Origin: an uncultured Cellulosilyticum sp.
GTDB taxonomy: Bacteria > Bacillota > Clostridia > Lachnospirales > Cellulosilyticaceae
Reading direction: 5' to 3'
NCBI GenBank assembly: GCA_934725855.1
Contig: CAKVCL010000018.1
Coordinates: forward strand, 3,172-67,171
DNA length: 64,000 nucleotides
Of this stretch, positions 44,341-53,518 are shown in pieces. A program made the translations under genes and the position numbers. How positions within the stretch are numbered: position 1 is the stretch's first letter; each line of letters starts with the position of its first letter. The notes beneath the pieces are model-generated. The model saw only the letters and a list, made by a program, of their open reading frames with translations, did no database searches and was not told where the DNA came from.

Positions 44341-45465
44341 ATGGGTTGTGCTAGTTAAATTTACAAGTAGAATAAGCTTCAATCATGTGATATCGTTACC
44401 TTACTAAAATAATCATAAAACGGGGGACATCACATGTTAGAGCTCAAATATTATTCTGTCCAAGAAATTCAAAATTTAAAAGATTTCTTTTTAGTTTCTT
44501 ATGTTATTATTGATGACATTTACCATAAAATCATTTCTGATCACATACGCTTTAGACGCAATTATTCACAATCTAACTTGTCAGATAGCGAAATTATAAC
44601 TATTGCTATAGTTGGTGAAATTCATGGCATTTCATCTGAAAAAGCTTGGTTTAACTACGTTTTCAAGAACTTTAAAGACTTATTTCCTAATCTAGGACAC
44701 CGCACACGATTTAATAGAACAAGACGAAATCTCGAGTCTATTATAAATGCCATAAGAAAAGAAATTGGAAATTATCTAGGATATAACAGGTCTGATATTT
44801 ATATTGTAGATAGTATGCCTATTCCAGTCTGCGGCTTTGGAAGAGCTCATTTTAGTAAACGATTCAGAGAAATCTCATCTTATGGATACTGTGCATCTAA
44901 AAAAGAAACTTACTATGGTTTAAAATTTCATGCTGCAGTTAATTTAGAAGGCTATGTTGTAGATTTTGAATTAACTGCTGCAAACGTGGATGATCGTGCT
45001 ATTTTATGGGAATTATTATCTGATGCTTATCAGCCCATTGTTCTAGCAAACAAAGGATATATTGGTGATGCCTTTGCTAAAGAACTTAAGGATGAAAAAG
45101 GTATTACCTTATTAGCTCTAAAACGAAATAATAGCAAAAATCCTTACCCTAAAGACTTAAGAAATTGGATTAGTAAACATAGAAGACGTATAGAAACAAC
45201 GTTTTCACAGCTTGCAGAACAATTTCATATCAATGAAGTGTTAGCCAATTCAATAAGTGGCCTAAAAGCTAGGATTCAAAGTAAGATTTTAGGACACAAT
45301 ATTTCATACTTTATGAACAAATGTCTTGGTAATAGAGCAACTGGACAGATTAAACATCTAATATTTGGATAAATAAACCTTAGTTTAAATTTTGTAGAGA
45401 AAATGCGCCTTTATAAATTTCCATATTTATCCTATATTATACTTAAATTAAACTAGCACATGCCG
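44341..45465 (+). mobile_element. IS982-family insertion sequence
   Basis: Inverted ends TGTGCTAGTTAAATTTA (44347-44363) and its near complement at 45444-45460 enclose one transposase gene. An 8-base direct repeat TTATATTA flanks the element at 44333-44340 and 45466-45473, just outside the proposed ends. The 5-6 bases between the repeat and the clear inverted ends do not pair, so the exact ends are uncertain. It lies between two related FkbM genes and interrupts the operon's intergenic region. Confidence 0.75.
44434..45372 (+). CDS. IS982-family transposase, probably inactive
   Basis: A 312-residue DDE transposase. The first catalytic Asp is in YIVDSMPIPVC and the Glu in RRRIETTFSQL, both normal for IS982. 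The second Asp, which IS982 relatives carry in a (G/A)DKGYI motif, is Asn here (LANKGYI at about residue 205), a one-base change that should abolish cutting. This is judged from remembered family motifs. The reading frame is otherwise intact. Ribosome site CGGGGGAC lies ahead of the ATG. Confidence 0.88.
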   Translation: MLELKYYSVQEIQNLKDFFLVSYVIIDDIYHKIISDHIRFRRNYSQSNLSDSEIITIAIVGEIHGISSEKAWFNYVFKNFKDLFPNLGHRTRFNRTRRNLESIINAIRKEIGNYLGYNRSDIYIVDSMPIPVCGFGRAHFSKRFREISSYGYCASKKETYYGLKFHAAVNLEGYVVDFELTAANVDDRAILWELLSDAYQPIVLANKGYIGDAFAKELKDEKGITLLALKRNNSKNPYPKDLRNWISKHRRRIETTFSQLAEQFHINEVLANSISGLKARIQSKILGHNISYFMNKCLGNRATGQIKHLIFG

Positions 45466-45501
45466 TTATATTAAAATAGTTAGAATAAAAGAGGGAGAAA
45501 A

Positions 45502-46725
45502 ATGGACGAGAAAGAAAATGGATTAGAAGACAATGAAATAACTGGCTCTTTTAAATTTGTAAAAAAGGTAGTTAGAAAGTTAGTTGGCTGGTACGTTGAA
45601 CCTATTATTGCTGAGCAAAGAGCTGTTTGCGAACAAATAAACAAATTAAAAGAAGAGCAGAATGCGTTAAATACTCAGCAGAAGACAGAGTTATCTGGAA
45701 TAACAACAGAATTAGATGAAGTTAGAAGAAATCATGAATCAGCACTTGCTATGTTAAATGAATATCAACAAAGAATCGGGGATATTGAAACAAGAGAAGA
45801 GTGGACTAGAGAACAGTTTAAAGAGCATCTCCAAAGAATAGGAGATATAGAAGGCCGAGAAGAATGGACTAGGGAACAGTTCAAAGAACATCTTCAAAGA
45901 ATAGAGGATATAGAAGGCCGAGAAGGATGGACTAGAAATCAATTTGAGGAACATCTTCAAAAGATTGAGCATCTGGAAAATATGATTACGCAACTTGTAG
46001 ATCAAGATAGTAATTTTTATGAAAAAAGGACCTATTCTCAAGCAGGTGAAGATACCATCAGTGCGTATATTATCAATTTCTTAAGAATTCCACTAAATGA
46101 AGTCACTTACTTAGATTTAGGAGCCAATCATGCCAAAGAGATGAGTAATTCATATTTCTTTTATCAAAAAGGGGCAAGAGGGGTACTAGTTGAAGCCAAT
46201 CCAGAATTGATTCCAGAATTACAGGCATATAGAAATGAAGATACTATTTTAAATCGAGCTGTAGCATTGGATGAAAGGCAATCAATAGATTTCTATGCAC
46301 TAAGTGGAGATGGACTAAGTACCATTAGCTATGAATCTGCTAAACATGCTTGTGAAGTAAATCCAGATATTTATATTAAGCAGAAGTATACGATTCCAAC
46401 CATTACAGTTAATGAACTATTGAGCCAATATTTTGATAAAGCACCAACTATTTTATCTATTGACCTTGAAGGAATTGAAAGTGAAATATTAGAACAACTT
46501 GATTTTGAACAATCTAGACCATTGATCATTATATTAGAGAATATTCCATATCGACCATATCTTGTGATTGAAATGAAACAGGATAAGGTACTTAATTTAA
46601 TGAATCAAAATGATTATGTTGAATATGCATTCACAGGCATCAATTCGATTTATGTGGATAAGCGCTATATAGAAAAATTCAATGATGAAGTAAAAGCTGA
46701 GAAAGAAGAAAAAGAGGGTAATTAA
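45502..46725 (+). CDS. Coiled-coil FkbM-family methyltransferase (second)
   Basis: A 407-residue protein built like the 42660 gene. N-terminal motif KKVVRKLVGWYVEPIIAEQRAVCEQ (about 16-40), a coiled coil with three 21-residue repeats (RIGDIETREEWTREQFKEHL; about 91-153), then an FkbM-type methyltransferase (about 170-395: YLDLGANHAKEMSNSYFF, VLVEANPELIPEL, ILSIDLEGIESEILEQLDF). The methyltransferase parts of the two genes are distant, while coil repeats and N-terminal motif are close, so the coil seems to be a shared module. Likely methylates a sugar hydroxyl on the exported glycan. Confidence 0.85.
   Translation: MDEKENGLEDNEITGSFKFVKKVVRKLVGWYVEPIIAEQRAVCEQINKLKEEQNALNTQQKTELSGITTELDEVRRNHESALAMLNEYQQRIGDIETREEWTREQFKEHLQRIGDIEGREEWTREQFKEHLQRIEDIEGREGWTRNQFEEHLQKIEHLENMITQLVDQDSNFYEKRTYSQAGEDTISAYIINFLRIPLNEVTYLDLGANHAKEMSNSYFFYQKGARGVLVEANPELIPELQAYRNEDTILNRAVALDERQSIDFYALSGDGLSTISYESAKHACEVNPDIYIKQKYTIPTITVNELLSQYFDKAPTILSIDLEGIESEILEQLDFEQSRPLIIILENIPYRPYLVIEMKQDKVLNLMNQNDYVEYAFTGINSIYVDKRYIEKFNDEVKAEKEEKEGN
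45772..45960 (+). repeat. Three 63-bp in-frame repeats (21 residues each)
   Basis: Units encode RIxDIExREEWTREQFKEHLQ and are close to those in the 42660 gene, including the DNA spacing of 63 bases. Confidence 0.9.
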
Positions 46726-46739
46726 GAGGAGGAAGATGA

Positions 46740-48158
46740 GTGGCAGATCAAGAAAGAAATATGGAAGAACTAATGCAGGATATTAATTATCTACGCGAAA
46801 ATGTAGAAACAATGAATCATATATGGTCTATTGAGGATGCGTATTTAAAAAGTAATTCTTTAGTAGGAAGTTTAAAAGTATTAATTAAAAGAGCTATAAG
46901 AAAGAGTATCTATTGGTTTATAAGACCATATTGGGACCAACAAGTTGCATTCAATAGTGCAGCAGCGAGAGCCGTATCAGATTTATATCGCATACAGTGC
47001 CGATTAGTTGAAGGAATGGAATCTGGTTTGGTAGGAGTACCTCAAGGGGAGAGTGTGCCAGAAGTTATTTTAGAAGAAACAGATGAACCAAGAGTTATTC
47101 AATTAGTATCCTCATTAAATTTTGGAGATGCTGTAGGAAACGAAGTCATTGCTTTTAAGAATGCACTTAAAGAACAAGGCATTGTAACAGAAATCTTTAC
47201 CAATAATATTCATAAACGAATCGCACCTGGTACAGCTAGATTCTTTAGAGATTTACCACCACTTAAAGAGAATGACATTGTGATTTATCATTTTGCTTCT
47301 GAATGTGGTATGGCTGAGACTGTAAAAAAATTACCTTGTAAAAAAATTCTTAGGTATCATAATATTACGCCACCATCTTTCTTTAAAGGATATGATGCAA
47401 ATGCTGAAAAGGCAACTAAAAATGGTTTAAAACAAGTAAAAGAGTTAATACCATATATTGATTTTTGCCTGCCAGTGTCAGAGTTTAACAAACACGACTT
47501 ACAAGAAATGGGATATAAATGCCCGATGGAAGTTTTACCAATTCTTATTCAATTTGAAGACTATGCTCAAAAGCCAAGCAAAAAGATTATCAAGAAGTAT
47601 AAAGATGGTATTACTAATGTTCTTTTTGTAGGTAGGATGGCACCTAACAAAAAGGTTGAGGATGTCATATCAGCATTTGATTATTACAAGACACATTTTG
47701 ATCCAACAGCGAGATTATTCTTAGTTGGTTCTTTTAACGAAGAAGATAAATATTATCAGATGTTAGTGAAGCATATTGCAAAACTTGGGGTAAAAGACGT
47801 TATTTTCCCAGGACATATTCCTTTTGATGAAATTTTAGGGTATTACAGTGTGGCAGATGTCTTCTTGTGTATGAGTGAACATGAAGGATTCTGTGTGCCA
47901 TTAGTAGAGGCTATGTACTTTAAAGTACCAATTGTAGCCTATAGCAGTTCAGCTATTCCTGATACTTTAGGTGGCAGTGGAGTATTAGTGGAAGAGAAAG
48001 ATTATGAAGAGGTTTCCAAGAGAATGGAAAGAGTAGTACAAGATAAAAGTATATCAAAAAAGATTATAAATGAACAAACAATACGACTAGAAAGTTTTGA
48101 TAATCAGATAATTAAAAATGGCTTAATGAATGTAGTTGATAAAATAACTTGTAAGTAA
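46740..48158 (+). CDS. Glycosyltransferase family 4 with N-terminal RK/W/P/Q motif
   Basis: GTG start at 46740 behind AGGAGGAAG. 472 residues. The N-terminal 110 residues carry IKRAIRKSIYWFIRPYWDQQVAFNSA (about 56-80), the same motif as in the two FkbM genes upstream. The GT4 enzyme follows from about 118: VSSLNFGDAVGNEV (donor/acceptor cleft start), IHNVLFVGRMAPNKK, and SEHEGFCVPLVEAM (EX7E, with the catalytic Glu pair). The GT part closely matches the gene at 58698, which lacks the N-terminal module. A retaining transferase adding an unknown sugar to the cytoplasmic lipid-linked chain. Confidence 0.88.
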   Translation: MADQERNMEELMQDINYLRENVETMNHIWSIEDAYLKSNSLVGSLKVLIKRAIRKSIYWFIRPYWDQQVAFNSAAARAVSDLYRIQCRLVEGMESGLVGVPQGESVPEVILEETDEPRVIQLVSSLNFGDAVGNEVIAFKNALKEQGIVTEIFTNNIHKRIAPGTARFFRDLPPLKENDIVIYHFASECGMAETVKKLPCKKILRYHNITPPSFFKGYDANAEKATKNGLKQVKELIPYIDFCLPVSEFNKHDLQEMGYKCPMEVLPILIQFEDYAQKPSKKIIKKYKDGITNVLFVGRMAPNKKVEDVISAFDYYKTHFDPTARLFLVGSFNEEDKYYQMLVKHIAKLGVKDVIFPGHIPFDEILGYYSVADVFLCMSEHEGFCVPLVEAMYFKVPIVAYSSSAIPDTLGGSGVLVEEKDYEEVSKRMERVVQDKSISKKIINEQTIRLESFDNQIIKNGLMNVVDKITCK

Positions 48159-48196
48159 AATGAAGCGATTATCAATCTAAAAAAAGGAGTAAGTCG

Positions 48197-50191
48197 ATGC
48201 AAAAAGTAAGAAATTATATTAAAAATGAGTGGAAAACATATGAAATAGTATTGTTTGTTATAATGTGTTTAATGTTCTTTAATGTAATGTGTATTAATGT
48301 TTTTAAATTGGATGATTTCTTAAATTCAGATATAGTAGCTGAGATGAGTTATGTAAAAACTGTGTGTGAACAAAAAAGTTTAATACCTTTTGATTGGGTG
48401 AACTCTCAAGAACTATTTATTAATAGACCAGTATACATTTCAGCACCGTTATATTTAATCACTGAGAATTTATTTTTATCATATAAGATAACTATTGTGA
48501 TAACAACAATTCTTATAATTATAACTCTAGGATATTTCCTTAAACAAGTTGGCATAAGACGTAAGAATATATTATTAGCAATAATATGTTTGTTAGGATT
48601 GTTTTGTAATGAGATAACAAGAACAATATTTATTTTTTTGAATGCTTATGCACTATTTCCAGTTGCTATATTTATAACGTTTGGATATTATATTAAGAAC
48701 AATATTAAGCATGAAGAAATAAGAGGCTTTGTGATTAAAAGTATATTAATATATGTATTAGCATTTATTATGGGGATTAGTGGACCAAGAATGGCTATAG
48801 TTTTATACTTACCTATAGTAGGTATTGAGTTTTTTGAATCGATGTTAAGGACATGGAAAAATAAAAAGATTAGTGTAGAAGTGCATACCATATACAATGG
48901 ATTAGGACTGCTCGTTATAAATTGTACTGGTTTTTTAACATATAAGATATTTATAAAGAACGCAATAGAACATAATGATATCAGTAACTTTCAAGTTCTA
49001 GATATAAAGCAGATAATATCAAATATACCTAACTTACTTGCAGCTATGCTTAACGCTATAGGGATATATGGAAATGTTGATTTACTTTCACTTAAAGGCA
49101 TAGACTTTATAGCTAAAGGATTATTATTAATTATAGTTATTTTACTTGGCTTTTATATCACGAAAAAATCAGATGAAGTTATAAAAAAAATTATGTTGTT
49201 TTTTGGAAGTTCATTAATGCTTGTTGGAATATACACTCTTTTAACGAGTGATGTATTTAGTGAAAGATATTATTTTATGATATTATTCTTGGTCGTTACT
49301 ATTATAGCTATTAGTATGCAAAAATTAGAAAAGACAAATAAGATATTTGAAGTACTAATTTCAAGTATATTGTTTATTATGGTAATGGTTAATTTGAAGG
49401 CCAATTTTATACCTTTATATAAAACAGAAGGAAATCAAATCCAAAAGCAAATTGCTAACTATTTAATAGAGAATGATTATAAAAGGGCGTATGCTACATA
49501 TTGGAATGCAGATATTCTAAAAGGGCTAACTAATGCTCAAGTGGAAACAGGCCATTTTACAGGTGAGGGATTTAATCCTTACTTATGGTTAACTAATAAA
49601 AGTTTATATAGTGAACAGAAAGAGTTTATAAAAACTGCAATAGTATTAACAGATCAAGAAGAAAATGCTATATTAGCATTGGATAACTATGATAGTGTAG
49701 TATTGCAACATATGGATAAAGTTGCAAAAATACAAGAATATAATATATATCATACGGAAAATAATCCAGCAGTACAGGCAGTGTTACCTAGAAAAAATGG
49801 TGAGTGCATATTTTATGACTTTACTAAGAGATATGCACAAAGAGATGATGCAATAGTAAAAGTTAATTATGAAGAAAAATATATTGAGGCTGATTCAATT
49901 GGAGGCTTTTTAGTTTGGGGACCGGGTACTAATACTCATACTGGGACATATAGTTTTAAATTGAATTATAAAATAATTCAAAGTATAGGTGATGATGTAG
50001 GTTATTTTGAAGTTGCTTTAAATGGTGGAAGTATACAGAAGGCAGTAAAGAATATTGAAAGTGGAAATACATCTATAACAATAGATAATGTTACATTTGA
50101 AAATAACACGGATACAGTTGAATATAGAATTTGGACTCAACCAGGTGTAACAATTCAATTACAATCAATCGAAATAGTAAAGGTAGGGTGA
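48197..50191 (+). CDS. Large polytopic membrane protein, candidate GT-C transferase (GtrC-like role)
   Basis: A 664-residue protein with about eleven to twelve membrane helices over residues 15-420, then a C-terminal outside domain of about 240 residues with beta-strands. The first loop has LDDFLNSDIVAEMSYVK and NSQELFINRPVYISAPLYL. An acidic first loop of this kind is typical of membrane GT-C transferases that use polyprenyl-phosphate sugars. It is five bases ahead of a GtrB-like gene, while a GtrA gene is at 56187, so it is a good candidate for the third, specificity-giving member of such a set. No family name can be given from sequence alone. Confidence 0.6.
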   Translation: MQKVRNYIKNEWKTYEIVLFVIMCLMFFNVMCINVFKLDDFLNSDIVAEMSYVKTVCEQKSLIPFDWVNSQELFINRPVYISAPLYLITENLFLSYKITIVITTILIIITLGYFLKQVGIRRKNILLAIICLLGLFCNEITRTIFIFLNAYALFPVAIFITFGYYIKNNIKHEEIRGFVIKSILIYVLAFIMGISGPRMAIVLYLPIVGIEFFESMLRTWKNKKISVEVHTIYNGLGLLVINCTGFLTYKIFIKNAIEHNDISNFQVLDIKQIISNIPNLLAAMLNAIGIYGNVDLLSLKGIDFIAKGLLLIIVILLGFYITKKSDEVIKKIMLFFGSSLMLVGIYTLLTSDVFSERYYFMILFLVVTIIAISMQKLEKTNKIFEVLISSILFIMVMVNLKANFIPLYKTEGNQIQKQIANYLIENDYKRAYATYWNADILKGLTNAQVETGHFTGEGFNPYLWLTNKSLYSEQKEFIKTAIVLTDQEENAILALDNYDSVVLQHMDKVAKIQEYNIYHTENNPAVQAVLPRKNGECIFYDFTKRYAQRDDAIVKVNYEEKYIEADSIGGFLVWGPGTNTHTGTYSFKLNYKIIQSIGDDVGYFEVALNGGSIQKAVKNIESGNTSITIDNVTFENNTDTVEYRIWTQPGVTIQLQSIEIVKVG

Positions 50192-50196
50192 TAATA

Positions 50197-51153
50197 GTGA
50201 AAAAAATTAGTATAGTTATCCCGTGTTGGAGTGAAGAAAAAAGTATAGAATTAATGTATCAAAGAATTAAAAAAGTATTTGATGAAAAATTAGCTAATTA
50301 TGATTATGAGATAATATTTGTAGATGACTGCTCTCCAGATAATACTTGGACAGAGATACAAAAGGTATGTAATATTGACAAGAGAGTAAAAGGAGTTCTC
50401 AATGCTAGGAACTTTGGATTTATCAGAAATGTATATGCTACATTAAAATATGGTAGTGGGGATGCAACTTTTATGCTATTTGGGGATCTACAAGATCCAC
50501 CAGAATTAATTCCAGAGTTTGTTAAAAAGTGGGAAGAAGGCTATAAAGTAGTTATAGGTCAAAAAACAAAAAGTGATGAGAGTAAAGTATTATATTTCTG
50601 CAGAAGTTTATATTACAAAGTAATTGGCACATTATCTTCAACAAAGCAAATTCAACATTTTAATGGATATGGTTTATATGACAAAGCCTTTATCGAGGTG
50701 ATAAGTCAATTGGATGATCCTTCACCATATTTAAAAGGGATTGTTGCAGAATTTGCAATGAAACAATATATTATCCAATACGATCAAGCAGAGAGTAATA
50801 GAGGAAAGTCTGGTTCTAACTTCTTCAAAAACTATGATGTAGCAATGTTAGGAATCACATCTTATACAAAAACATTAATGAGAATAGCTACATTTATAGG
50901 TGCAATCTTAGGATTTGCAAGTATATTATTTGCATTCTTTATATTCCTCAGTAAGGTCTTTCATTGGAATGATTATCCTATGGGAACTGCAACTATGATA
51001 ATTGGTATATTCTTAATGGGGGCAATTCAAATGTTCTTTATAGGAATATTAGGTGAATACATATTAAGTATTAATACTAGAATGATGAAGAGACCACTAG
51101 TTGTAATAGAAAAAAAATTGAATTTTGATGAGGAAACAGTAAATGAAAGATAA
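50197..51153 (+). CDS. Polyprenyl-phosphate glycosyltransferase (GtrB/DPM1-like)
   Basis: The GTG at 50197 has AGGGTGAT ahead; a longer reading from 50131 overlaps the previous gene. 318 residues: a GT2 domain with ISIVIPCWSEEKSI, DDCSPDNT, ARNFG and FGDLQDPPEL (DXD-type), then two C-terminal helices (about 228-300). This is the layout of enzymes that move a sugar from a nucleotide donor to undecaprenyl phosphate on the cytoplasmic side, for flipping by GtrA-like proteins. It overlaps the next gene by 11 bases. Confidence 0.88.
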   Translation: MKKISIVIPCWSEEKSIELMYQRIKKVFDEKLANYDYEIIFVDDCSPDNTWTEIQKVCNIDKRVKGVLNARNFGFIRNVYATLKYGSGDATFMLFGDLQDPPELIPEFVKKWEEGYKVVIGQKTKSDESKVLYFCRSLYYKVIGTLSSTKQIQHFNGYGLYDKAFIEVISQLDDPSPYLKGIVAEFAMKQYIIQYDQAESNRGKSGSNFFKNYDVAMLGITSYTKTLMRIATFIGAILGFASILFAFFIFLSKVFHWNDYPMGTATMIIGIFLMGAIQMFFIGILGEYILSINTRMMKRPLVVIEKKLNFDEETVNER

Positions 51154-52534
51154 GGTAAAAGAAATTATCCATTCATGGGCTAAGAAAGAAGGAAATGTAA
51201 ATACAATTCAAGAAATTCTTAGCTGGGTGGAACAGCTTAATCAATCATTAAAGGTTAATATTGTTCCTAATACATTAAGCGGAAGTAACTTTTGGTTTTA
51301 TGATGAAGATAAAGGCTGTATAACTAATAAAAATAATAGCTTTTTTACAATAGAGGGGTTAAAGATAACAGGTAAAGATAGAAAGGTTATTGAACAGCCA
51401 GTTATTATGCAAAATGAAATTGGGTATCTTGGAATTATTTGCAAAGAAATCGATGGTGTTTTGAATTTTTTAATGCAGGCTAAAATTGAGCCAGGCAACG
51501 TAAATAAAATCCAGATATCTCCGACTATACAAGCCACAAAAAGTAATTTTACGAGAAAGCATGGTGGTAAATCACCTGCTTATCTCGATTATTTTTTGAA
51601 TGCAAATAAGCACACAATTATAGTAGACCAGATTCAGTCAGAGCAGTCATCAAGATTTTATAAAAAACGTAATCGTAATACGATCATAAAAGTAGATGAG
51701 AATATAGAAGTATTACCAAGTCATAAATGGATGACATTAGGACAAATTAAACAATTAATGAAGTATGAAAATCTTGTTAATATGGATACAAGAACAGTGC
51801 TTTCATGTATCCCTTTTGTTTATGATAATTTATCAGAAAATGACTTAAAGGAAATAGAAGAATTATTTAATGATAAAGCCCTATTTAATTCTATTTTTAG
51901 AACGAAAGGAAAAAACAACTTTACACCTATTTATAAATATATCAATGACTATAAGATGTTTAACGATAATCAAGTAGAGCTGGTACGCTTAGATGAATTA
52001 GAAACATGGGAAATGAATGATGAAGGGATTAAGTGTAAATATTCTTATAGCTTTAGTGTTATTTATTGCGATATCGAAGTAGAAGGACGAGAAGTAACTA
52101 AATGGACACAACCTTTATTCAAGGCAGAGGGCCTTGCAACATTTGGTCTACTTACAACCGTGGAGCATAATATAAGAAAATTTTTGGTTAAATGCAGACA
52201 TGAAGTAGGCTGTTTTGACCAAATGGAATTAGGACCTTCTGTGCAACGAGAAGCGGTAGATGAAGAAAAAGTAATCGATTGTGTAACAGAAGTATTTGAT
52301 AAGCATTTAGCTGAAAATAAAGGCGTTTTATATAATGTTATTTTGTCCGAAGAGGGCGGACGATTTTATCATGAACAGAACCATAATATGATAGTTGAGA
52401 TAGATCAAGCAGAAATCCTTGAATTGCCAGAAGGATATTTTTGGGTAGATTATAGAACGCTTAATCAACTAGTTCAAGTCAATAACTGTTTAAATATTCA
52501 ACTTAGAAATTTATTATCTTTACTGGAGGTTTAA
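51143..52534 (+). CDS. NDP-hexose 2,3-dehydratase
   Basis: A 463-residue protein made of two related halves, as in this family. The first contains QPVIMQNEIGYLGIICKEIDGVLNFLMQAKIEPGN (about 77-112) and ISPTIQATKSN; the second contains TQPLFKAEGLATFGLLT, KCRHEVGCFDQMELGPSVQRE (about 330-375). Family members (TylCVI/EvaA-like) remove the C2 hydroxyl of dTDP-4-keto-6-deoxyglucose, giving a 3,4-diketo sugar for 2-deoxy sugars in actinomycete antibiotics. Followed directly by a Gfo/Idh/MocA reductase that could reduce C3. In a Firmicute glycan cluster it predicts a 2,6-dideoxyhexose. It overlaps the GtrB-like gene, suggesting coupled translation. Confidence 0.85.
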   Translation: MKDKVKEIIHSWAKKEGNVNTIQEILSWVEQLNQSLKVNIVPNTLSGSNFWFYDEDKGCITNKNNSFFTIEGLKITGKDRKVIEQPVIMQNEIGYLGIICKEIDGVLNFLMQAKIEPGNVNKIQISPTIQATKSNFTRKHGGKSPAYLDYFLNANKHTIIVDQIQSEQSSRFYKKRNRNTIIKVDENIEVLPSHKWMTLGQIKQLMKYENLVNMDTRTVLSCIPFVYDNLSENDLKEIEELFNDKALFNSIFRTKGKNNFTPIYKYINDYKMFNDNQVELVRLDELETWEMNDEGIKCKYSYSFSVIYCDIEVEGREVTKWTQPLFKAEGLATFGLLTTVEHNIRKFLVKCRHEVGCFDQMELGPSVQREAVDEEKVIDCVTEVFDKHLAENKGVLYNVILSEEGGRFYHEQNHNMIVEIDQAEILELPEGYFWVDYRTLNQLVQVNNCLNIQLRNLLSLLEV

Positions 52535-52540
52535 TTGAAG

Positions 52541-53503
52541 ATGAACAAATTAAGACTTGGTATATTAGGAACTTCCGATATTGCATTTAGAAGATTTTTA
52601 CCTGCATTAAGTAAATCAGAGGATTTTGAGTATGCAGGAGTAGCATCAAGAAGTATAGAAAAAACGGAAAAATTTGTAGAAACTTATGGTGGAAAAGGCT
52701 ATAGTAGTTATGATAAGCTTTTAGAAGATCAAAACATTGATGTAGTTTACTTACCATTACCACCAAGCTTACATTTTGAGTGGGCTAAGAAAGCTCTAGA
52801 AAATGGTAAACATATTTTAATGGAAAAGCCTTTTACGACAAGTAAAGAAGAGACTTTCGAACTTATTAAAATAGCAAAAGAAAAAGGGTTAGCGGTATTT
52901 GAAAACTATATGTTTCAATATCATAGCCAGTTAAAGACTATATTAAAAATGATCAGTGATGGTGAAGTAGGAGAAATTAGGGAGTTTAGAATTGGATTTG
53001 GATTCCCTATGAGAAGTGCAGATGATTTTAGATATAACAAACAATTAGGTGGAGGAGCATTACTGGATTGTGGTGGTTATACTATCAAATTAGCCAATCT
53101 GTTACTAGGTGAAACAGCAAAGGTAATGTATTCTAAGCTTAACCATAATTCACAATTTGATGTGGATTTATTTGGTTCAGCAACATTGCAGAATGAAGAG
53201 GGCATAGTAGCACAAGTTGGTTTTGGAATGGATAATACCTACAAGTGTGAACTTGAAGTTTGGGGAAGTAAGGCAAGTATTATTGCATCAAGGATTTTCA
53301 CAGCAGGGGCAGGTTTTGAGCCTGAATTAGTCATAAAAACTTCAACAGATAGTAAGAGCGTTAAATTAGCTGAAGATGATCAATTCCTTAATGCAATTAC
53401 TGATTTTGCGAAATGTATTAAGGATGAGGAACATAGAAATCAAATCATGGAAGAAATAAAAATACAGTCTATTAATGTGGATAAGATTATTAAAAATAAT
53501 TAA
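52541..53503 (+). CDS. Gfo/Idh/MocA oxidoreductase, probable NDP-sugar C3-ketoreductase
   Basis: A TTG (52535) directly after the previous stop and an ATG (52541) are both possible behind TGGAGGT; the ATG is preferred (320 residues). Rossmann start RLGILGTSDIAFRRF, the family's EKP motif in LMEKPFTTSKEE (about residue 95), and the GGGALLDCGGY block (about 167) with the catalytic region. In dideoxysugar pathways this family (TylCII-like) reduces the C3 ketone left by the 2,3-dehydratase. The adjacency to that enzyme supports the role; the stereochemistry is not deducible. Confidence 0.85.
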   Translation: MNKLRLGILGTSDIAFRRFLPALSKSEDFEYAGVASRSIEKTEKFVETYGGKGYSSYDKLLEDQNIDVVYLPLPPSLHFEWAKKALENGKHILMEKPFTTSKEETFELIKIAKEKGLAVFENYMFQYHSQLKTILKMISDGEVGEIREFRIGFGFPMRSADDFRYNKQLGGGALLDCGGYTIKLANLLLGETAKVMYSKLNHNSQFDVDLFGSATLQNEEGIVAQVGFGMDNTYKCELEVWGSKASIIASRIFTAGAGFEPELVIKTSTDSKSVKLAEDDQFLNAITDFAKCIKDEEHRNQIMEEIKIQSINVDKIIKNN

Positions 53504-53518
53504 GGAGACGATACGAAG

